Assembly: GCA_015832175.1 (NCBI GenBank)
Contig: WJXW01000013.1
Location: 62,001 to 126,000 of the forward strand
DNA from: Paraphaeosphaeria minitans
Taxonomy: Eukaryota > Ascomycota > Dothideomycetes > Pleosporales > Didymosphaeriaceae
DNA: 64,000 nucleotides
Direction of reading: 5' to 3'
The notes under the pieces were generated by a model. That model ran no database searches. It saw only the letters and a list, made by a program, of their open reading frames with translations, and was not told the origin of the DNA. Each line of letters starts with the position of its first letter. Position 1 is the stretch's first letter. Positions 58,141 through 64,000 of the stretch are shown here, piece after piece. A program made the translations under genes and the position numbers.

Positions 58141-61100
58141 GTAAGTGAAATAACAAAAGAAATGTTGTGTAGTAGAGTAGTTACTCTATTGTGTAATGTT
58201 CCTCTGCTAGTATAATAATAAAGCCAAGCTGTAAGCTTAGGTCTTTATTATTAGCAAAAGAGCTATCTGTAAAGATGAATAGCTTTATGCGACCTAGGTT
58301 AAGTGGAATAAATTTTAGTCCTCTTTGTGTATTCTAAATTTACTAGTTTAAACGTATGTTTAGTGCCTTATTATCTTCTTCTATTAGTACTGTTGTTTAC
58401 GCGGTAATAGACAGGTTAAATGTTACTTCTAGTTAGTAAACTAAAGAGATATATATACCTCTTACTTATTATGCGATATATTAGTATGTAGCGTCTTTGT
58501 TTTAGGGATTAATTGTGTAAAGGCTTTTAGCCTATCCCTTCTGTTCTAGGGTAATAATACTTTAGGTAAGTTAGATTTTGCCTCTATTAAACTTAATTAC
58601 CCTATCTTATATTAAGACGCTTTTATCCTTTGTATAAAACTTTGCAGTATAGAGCTGCTCTTTTTCTTATTATATAAAGCTTTCTGTGACCACACTAAGG
58701 GTGTTATTAGTCTAGAGTCTAGTAATGCTAAACATGTTAGGTCCCTTATCTATAATAAGTAGGCATAGGTTGTACGTTAACACATATATCCTTAGTTTCT
58801 CCTTATAGTGGTTATAGTATGTCTTAAACTAGTAGAGACCTAATTCTACTGCGCTATATAGAAGTTGTATAACTTGTAGAATTATGTTTAATAGGAAGAA
58901 ATTGCGTATTTCTACTAGTAGTTAGGCGTATAATGTGCGAAAGAGTTTGTTAGTAAACTATATATAGGCCTAAGTAATGTCCCTAAGCTTAATGTGCATG
59001 TTATATAACTAAATTAGTGTTATAGAAAGAGCTAATAGTAACCTCTAGCTTATACGCTAGATAGTAGGGGATTATATAAAGATCTTTTCTTTTTCTTTAT
59101 CTAAATAGCTAGTAAAGACAAGTCTTAATTTCTTATATAATTAGGTTATCCTGCCTTTAATCTCTTATACAAGACGTAGGTTAAAGATACAGCTAGGTTA
59201 TTTATTAGGGTTGTATAACAAGATTTCAAAAGTGCTATTAGTAATAAGGGCATTTATTTCTGCCATATCTAATTCTTTAAAAGGCTAGCTAGGTGTGGTA
59301 ATAACGCTGTTTGTATAAAGCTTTAGTATAAGCTTAAAGTTATTTTTTTCTTTTTAAGTAATAAACTAGGTGTTTAGTCTTCCTAATCTTTGTTAAGCTT
59401 TACCTAATTGTGCGACTGTAGTAGTTTAGTCCTTCCTAGGTCTTCCCTTTGGCCTTAGCTTTAGAGCTTTAATTCGTGCGGCTATAGGAGCATCTATATC
59501 TTATAGTTCCTATGTGCTGTCTTTAGTTGCGCGATAGTATAGTTTAGCCTATATACAGTGTAGTTTTAGAGGTCTATTTTTAAGCTTTAGAATAATGTCT
59601 CTTCCTTTAATACTCTTAATCTTATACAGTCCTTACTATCCTTTCTTTTTTCTCTAGGCTATAACTTTAGAGCCTAGTGGGAGTGTAAGGGTTTTATGCG
59701 ATAATAGGCTATTTCTAGTGTTAATTATACAAGTAACTTTAATTTTAGCTCTATTCTTTTTAAGTATTTTTATTGCTTTCTACACTATATTAGTTTAGGC
59801 GATTAGTTTTAGTAAAGGTAGAGAGTCCTTATTAATCCTTAGGTAGGCACTAAAGACTAGGAGGGTAGGTACTATACTATTAGGCCTAGCTGTGTTATTT
59901 AGTGCCTTTACTACTATCTATAGCACTGTCTTATTATCTATATAACTATTAATCTTAGCTCTTAAGATATTATACGCTTAGTATAGTAGTGCATATGCTC
60001 TTTTAATCTTACCTACAGCCTAGTGTGCCTCTACTAGTATTTACCTATATTCTACCCTAACTATCTTCGCACAATTCTAAAACTTGTTAGAAGCGAAGTT
60101 AGTTCCTAGGTTATAGACAATATAATCTAGTAGGCCTTAGTATACATTAATCTAGTATCTTATTAAGGCATCCTAGGTGTCTTGTGTAGTTATTAATCTT
60201 AGGAATTAGGCTGCCTAAAAAGATGTGTCTATATTAATAACATATAGGATATCCCATTTACTAATTTATACAATATTAATAATAATCTTATAGTTAAAGT
60301 ATAAGTTATCTTGGATAGAGAACTTAGAACGTTTTAGCGCTTAGTTGTATAACTAGTAGTAGTAATAGAACTTTTTTACTTCTTCTAGTATAGAGCTTTT
60401 TACTTTATACCCTACCTAAGTAAGAAGCTTATATAGTCTTTCTGTCTAGGGGTGTCTAAAACAGTAGTGTAGGTGTTAGAGTTCTGTCTCTGTAAAAAAG
60501 AGAGCTGATTCCTTATTATTAAGGTTAAAAAAGGGGTAACCCTACTTTTATATAACTAGGACTATTATACTGTCCCTTTATACAATAACATTTAGGATAT
60601 TATTAAAGTATGCTCTAAGTCTGTTAGTATCTACTAGCAATAGTAGGAATAGTGTTAGGGAGTTAAGGATATAGTAGGTTACTATTCCTATAGGGTTAGT
60701 AATTTGTATAGTGCCTAGAGATGTCTAGGAACCCTATCCTCTAAAGCTAATATTAGTAGATCCTAGTAACTAGTCTACTTTAGTAGTTAGGTTTTTGTGT
60801 AAGTAGGCAGTAAGCTAGTTCTTTTCTACTATAGACACTTATGTAGTGCCTATGTCCTAGAGTTCTCTTTAGTACTTTATACAATACTAACTAGCTAAAG
60901 TAAATAATTGTGTAGGTTCCTCTATATTCTTATTATTCTTGCTATATTAGATGTCTTCGCTAGTTATATAATAAAGGTAGGCAGTAGAAGTAAGGTATAA
61001 AGTAGCTTTCTATACTTCTTCTTTATTACTCTATTAGTTTTATTTATCTTCCTCTAGCTCTCTTTTAAAGTTAAGGATATATACTTATATATCTATAGTA

Positions 61101-62677
61101 GAGGGTTTATGTTTATAGAAGTTAGCATATAACAACATGTATTACCTTCTAGCTCGCTAGGTATCCCTTAGTAGATAGTTAGTAGACTAGTATTCTTCTT
61201 TATAGTATATAAAGCATTTCTACTTTGTGTAAGAGCTTAAACTTCTAAAGTTACCTCTTCTTTTTAGTCTAAAGGTTAATCTGCCTCTAGAGGGGCTAGA
61301 TCCTTTTATGTAATTAGAATTATTATATTATTAATTAGTGTAGTACACCTCTTTACTATCTTAGAAGAACTATAACTTCTTCCTATTTTTAGTAACTTAG
61401 AGTAACATATAAAGGTCGCTAAGTAAGCCTTTTACTATATTTTTAGGGTTAAATATAGCTTGTTTAAGGTTAAGATAGCTGCGGTATACTTATATAATAG
61501 TAGTATATAGTTATAGTTTACTACTAAAGCCTTGTCTAAGAGCCCTTTAAGCTAAAGTAAGCTTATTAATTATTACTTCTAGGGCCTTATGCGATGTAGT
61601 AGCTAGATTATCCCTTTTATAGTATTTAAAGGTAAGAGTGGTCTAGTCTATTTAGTACTAATTATAATTAATACTAGTGTTAAAGTGCCTATTTAGTCTG
61701 TTATACAATTTATCCTATAGAAGTCCTAGTCTAATATTATAGAGGTAGTAGGTACTCGCACGATTAGAAAGGATTCCTAAGAAGATATTTATATACTAGT
61801 CCTATAGTATGCCTAGCCTATAGTATAGTTCTCTAAAGACTTTTGCCTTATCTACTAGGATGTTATACAGCCTACTAGTATAGTTATTCTCTTTACTCTA
61901 AGCCTTTTAAAAGAGAATAATCTTGTCTAGCTAGATATAAGTATAATTTTTTAGTTATTAAGGAGACTAGGAGTGTCTAGCCTCTTTATACGATGTGGTT
62001 TATTAGGCAAAAGTAGTCTAGGTTATAGGCTACTACTACTAGTGTGGCTCTATATATAGTGTCTCTGTCCTCGCATGTATAGGGATAGGCCCTAGCTGTG
62101 CTCTATATATATATATATTACCTATAGATAGTGTAGGTTATATTATTAGGATTATGCGAAGCGGTTTAGGTTATAGTTATAGTATTATTATACAAAGGGT
62201 CTATAGCTTATAGTTAAGCTGTGACAGTTTAAAGAGTTTCTTTGTATAGGTGTCCTTTATTATAGAATTAGTAGTAATAAAGCCTTCCTTTATAAGAAAA
62301 GTAATAAGCTCTCTTTTTACTACATAACTAATCTTATTAAAGGTTCTCTCCTTCTAGTTATTAAAATCTTTAGTAAAAGAAGAGATTACCTCTTTACTTT
62401 TAAGGCTACTTACGCGATATTACCTAATTATGTACACTATATAAGTGTTTAGCTGTTTTAGAGAAGGGGGTAGGTAGTTGTGTAGATCTACTCTATTTAT
62501 CTAGTACTTTTATATAATCTCTCCTCTTAAGGTAATAGCCTTAATGTTTATTACTTTCTCTACTTATTAAAGCTATATTACTTTAGCTTTGTTTTTCTAC
62601 TAAGGAGGTAGTATTAATTATTGCGTAACGTCCTTAGGTTATAGTTCCTCTAGGAAGTCTCCTAGTCTTAAGGCTAT
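58141..62677 (-). pseudogene. Copia D''' gag-pol with internal RNase H deletion
   Basis: Minus-strand polyprotein starting at 62677 (ATG now ATA). It aligns with D 22691-27718: gag to about 60960, protease (DTG region near 60840), integrase, then RT at about 59300-58450. At about 58190-58200 the sequence passes from the FIDGSF...AEKH start of RNase H directly to the last codons, skipping D 27195-27664. The junction has tgcacaa-like microhomology in D. RNase H is therefore missing, so this copy could not have been autonomous even without RIP. Confidence 0.8.
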
Positions 62678-62976
62678 ATTGTTATTGTCTTTCTTAGTTG
62701 TGCGACGTGTTTGCGTTTAGTTGTTACTGGTTTAATTATGTGACGTGTTTTTTAGGGTTATAAATGTGCTCACTATCTCCTTTCTTTTCTGTAGAATAGC
62801 TTAGACTAGATTATACGACTCTTTACAAATATACGCGCTTTATTTCTGCTTATTATATAATCTGAAATTTAATCTCTAGTAAAGGTAATAATACAGAGCC
62901 TACGCATCTAGCTTATAGGGCGCTCTGTCTTTAGACCTTACTAGTTTGTAGTTAATTAGAATTAACTACTAATTAG
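62678..62976 (-). other. 5' leader of D'''
   Basis: Untranslated leader with a single copy of the 112-bp segment and about two of the cacgtcg...attaaac units. No coding content. Confidence 0.65.
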
Positions 62977-63215
62977 TATTAGTTTGGCTTAATCTATAAT
63001 TAAGTATTTAAGGGTTAATAGTATACTATCGTGTAAAGGGTAAGAAGTAGGTTTAATTAATTATGTCTTGTCTATTATACAAAGGGGCACTAAGGGCTTT
63101 ATAAAGTCTTTGCCTCTTAGCGCTAACCTAAGTAGTGGGTCCTTATACGGGTCCCTATAGGTAGGCAGGCCTCTTACTTTACGCAGTGCTACTTGTACGA
63201 TAAACTGTACAGATA
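62977..63215 (-). repeat. 5' LTR of copia D'''
   Basis: 239 bp, tattagtttgg to tacagata; both ends show RIP of TG...CA. The TSD tattt follows. Confidence 0.92.
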
Positions 63216-63220
63216 TATTT

Positions 63221-63430
63221 AGAATATATGGTTGCGGTAAGAGTATATAAAAGGATTGTTTTAAGTAGAATATTTTCTAACTAGTAAAATACTAGTAGAT
63301 GGCCTTATAAAGGCTCTTACTTATTAGTTGTTTAATAGATTTAAAAGGCTATTAAATCTATAAGATATAAGTATAATAATTACAGAATAAGAATAGGTAA
63401 GTAGAGAATTAATCTATTAATTACCTAGAA
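63221..63430 (+). pseudogene. Copia F RNase H, C-terminal end
   Basis: After removal of D''' and one tattt the frame continues from LCYIDI into a stop codon for the expected residue, then NIWLRxEYIKGLF. VEYFLTSKILVDGLIKALTY follows, the standard end of copia RNase H. The protein tail (LFNRFKRLLNL) runs to about 63360 and may extend further as a Lys/Glu-rich tail. F's 3' LTR is not found before 64000. Confidence 0.8.
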
Positions 63431-64000
63431 TTGTTAATTTAGAGCTAGGAAATAAGAAAAGAAAAAAAAAAGAAAAGATTAGAGGGAGAATAGGAATTAG
63501 AAGAAAAAGAGATTAAAGAGCTTATTTATAAGCTTATAAACCCTCTTCCTCCTCTACTTAATTATAGGGGTGCGAGAATTTCCCCTATAATTAGTAGTAG
63601 GAGATTCTCTCTATCTTTCTCCTCTCCTTCTCTCTGTAGTAGGTAATTCTTTACCCTATCTACCTCCTCTACCTCTCCTTTAATTAGCAGTAGGTGATAG
63701 CTTACCTTAGACTCCCCTCCTTTAATTAGTAATAGGTAATTCCTTACCCTAGCCTCCCCTCTTTTAATTAGTAGGAAGAGAAGCACTTACCTAGCCTCTA
63801 TTCTATTTTAGAGCTAATAAGCTACTTATCTAGCTATTTTAATTAGTATATTAGCTGCGACCGCGCTACTCCTTGATAGGTAGAATAGAAAGGTAATTAC
63901 TCTATCCTCTACTAAGAATTAGCTAGAAGAGAGGGAGTAGGATAGTAGCTACATACTAAGCTTACTCCTCCTAACTACTAGTAGAAGAAAGAGCTTATTT
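63431..64000. other. Unassigned low-complexity sequence at the right edge
   Basis: It holds a purine-rich tract at 63455-63515 (mostly A and G), a pyrimidine-rich block at 63540-63790 and AT-rich sequence to the end. No LTR of F, nor any sequence from the other families, was recognised. It may be the 3' end of F or another insertion. The block is repetitive (next entry). Confidence 0.4.
63588..63790. repeat. Imperfect ~45-bp tandem repeat
   Basis: About four degenerate units contain tttaattagtaataggtaat followed by a ccttaccctagcctcccct-like pyrimidine stretch. The clearest are at 63674-63716 and 63717-63763. The minus-strand open frame across it (YLLLIKGGE repeated) is a by-product of the repeat. 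Confidence 0.6.

Larger units (their letters stand above)
56603..63215 (-). mobile_element. Copia D''', near-complete 6.6-kb copy with RNase H deletion
   Basis: This minus-strand D element is inserted in F RNase H, with tattt at 56598-56602 and 63216-63220. Short-form LTRs are 56603-56841 and 62977-63215 (239 bp each). Compared with D it lacks about 470 bp corresponding to D 27195-27664. The leader carries one copy of the 112-bp segment. Confidence 0.9.

Noticed and set aside
63562..63786. Minus-strand frame with repeated YLLLIKGGE-like units.
   Set aside because: It coincides with a short DNA tandem repeat; the protein repeat is explained by the DNA repeat, and there is no other coding sign.
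1..64000. Alternative genetic code in which TAA/TAG encode Gln.
   Set aside because: Stops also replace Trp (TGG to TAG). At the same time Cys has become Tyr and catalytic Asp has become Asn, and LTR ends and noncoding sequence show the same CpA/TpG to TpA change. RIP explains all of these.
1..64000. Mitochondrial or other organellar DNA, because of the high AT content.
   Set aside because: No organellar genes are present. The content is nuclear retrotransposons with chromodomains and a RIP signature.

Overview
The window is a heterochromatic island of nested LTR retrotransposons from what is most likely a filamentous ascomycete (Pezizomycotina) that has, or had, repeat-induced point mutation (RIP). 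I see no host gene, rRNA, tRNA or CRISPR array. The RIP signature is everywhere: CpA/TpG is turned into TpA, TAG/TAA stand where Gln or Trp codons are expected, Cys has become Tyr, and YxDD has become YxDN in most reverse transcriptases. CTAG and TA-rich words dominate the sequence. The species cannot be named from this window.

Six retroelement families can be separated by LTR sequence, polarity and protein motifs; the letters are mine. A, B and C are Ty3/gypsy chromoviruses with gag, protease, RT, RNase H, integrase and a chromodomain. D, E and F are Ty1/copia. Most boundaries were fixed by matching LTR ends and 5-bp target-site duplications (TSDs).

Layout: copia E1 runs 1-1462 and resumes at 43635-44425. 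It is split by chromovirus A (1463-8378 plus 43573-43634, TSD gcact). A's second LTR is split by chromovirus B1 (TSD gctac/actac), whose pieces lie at 8379-12432, 19574-20492, 34270-34364 and 41505-43572. B1 is split by B2 (12433-19568, plus strand, TSD tctag), by C3 (20493-34264, minus strand, TSD aggcc) and by B3 (34365-41499, minus strand, TSD cttag/cctag). C3 carries copia D (22001-29243, TSD ttact). A also carries a solo D LTR (7237-7547, TSD tagct).

Right of E1 lie C1 (44426-45486), a truncated D copy called D' (45487-46717), the 5' end of an inverted E copy called E2 (46718-47693) and a C fragment C2 (47694-49034). Copia F starts at 49035 and continues to the right. F is interrupted by D'' (49514-52674, a gag-only deletion derivative, TSD atatt) and by D''' (56603-63215, TSD tattt). 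The last ~570 bp are low-complexity and unassigned.

Taken literally, the nesting reads C2 > E2 > D' > C1 > E1 > A > B1 > C3 > D. However, E1/C1 and E2/C2 share the same insertion site and TSD in opposite orientation, so an inversion or segmental duplication is an alternative for part of it.

The most interesting content is: (i) extra antisense ORFs between pol and the 3' LTR in all three chromovirus families, the one in A being a clear Cys-rich plus charged-helix protein; (ii) an array of seven ancestral TGACGTCA (CRE/ATF-type) sites in the E LTR; (iii) internally deleted D elements; and (iv) the precise, in-frame nested architecture. All genes are RIP-inactivated pseudogenes as they stand.
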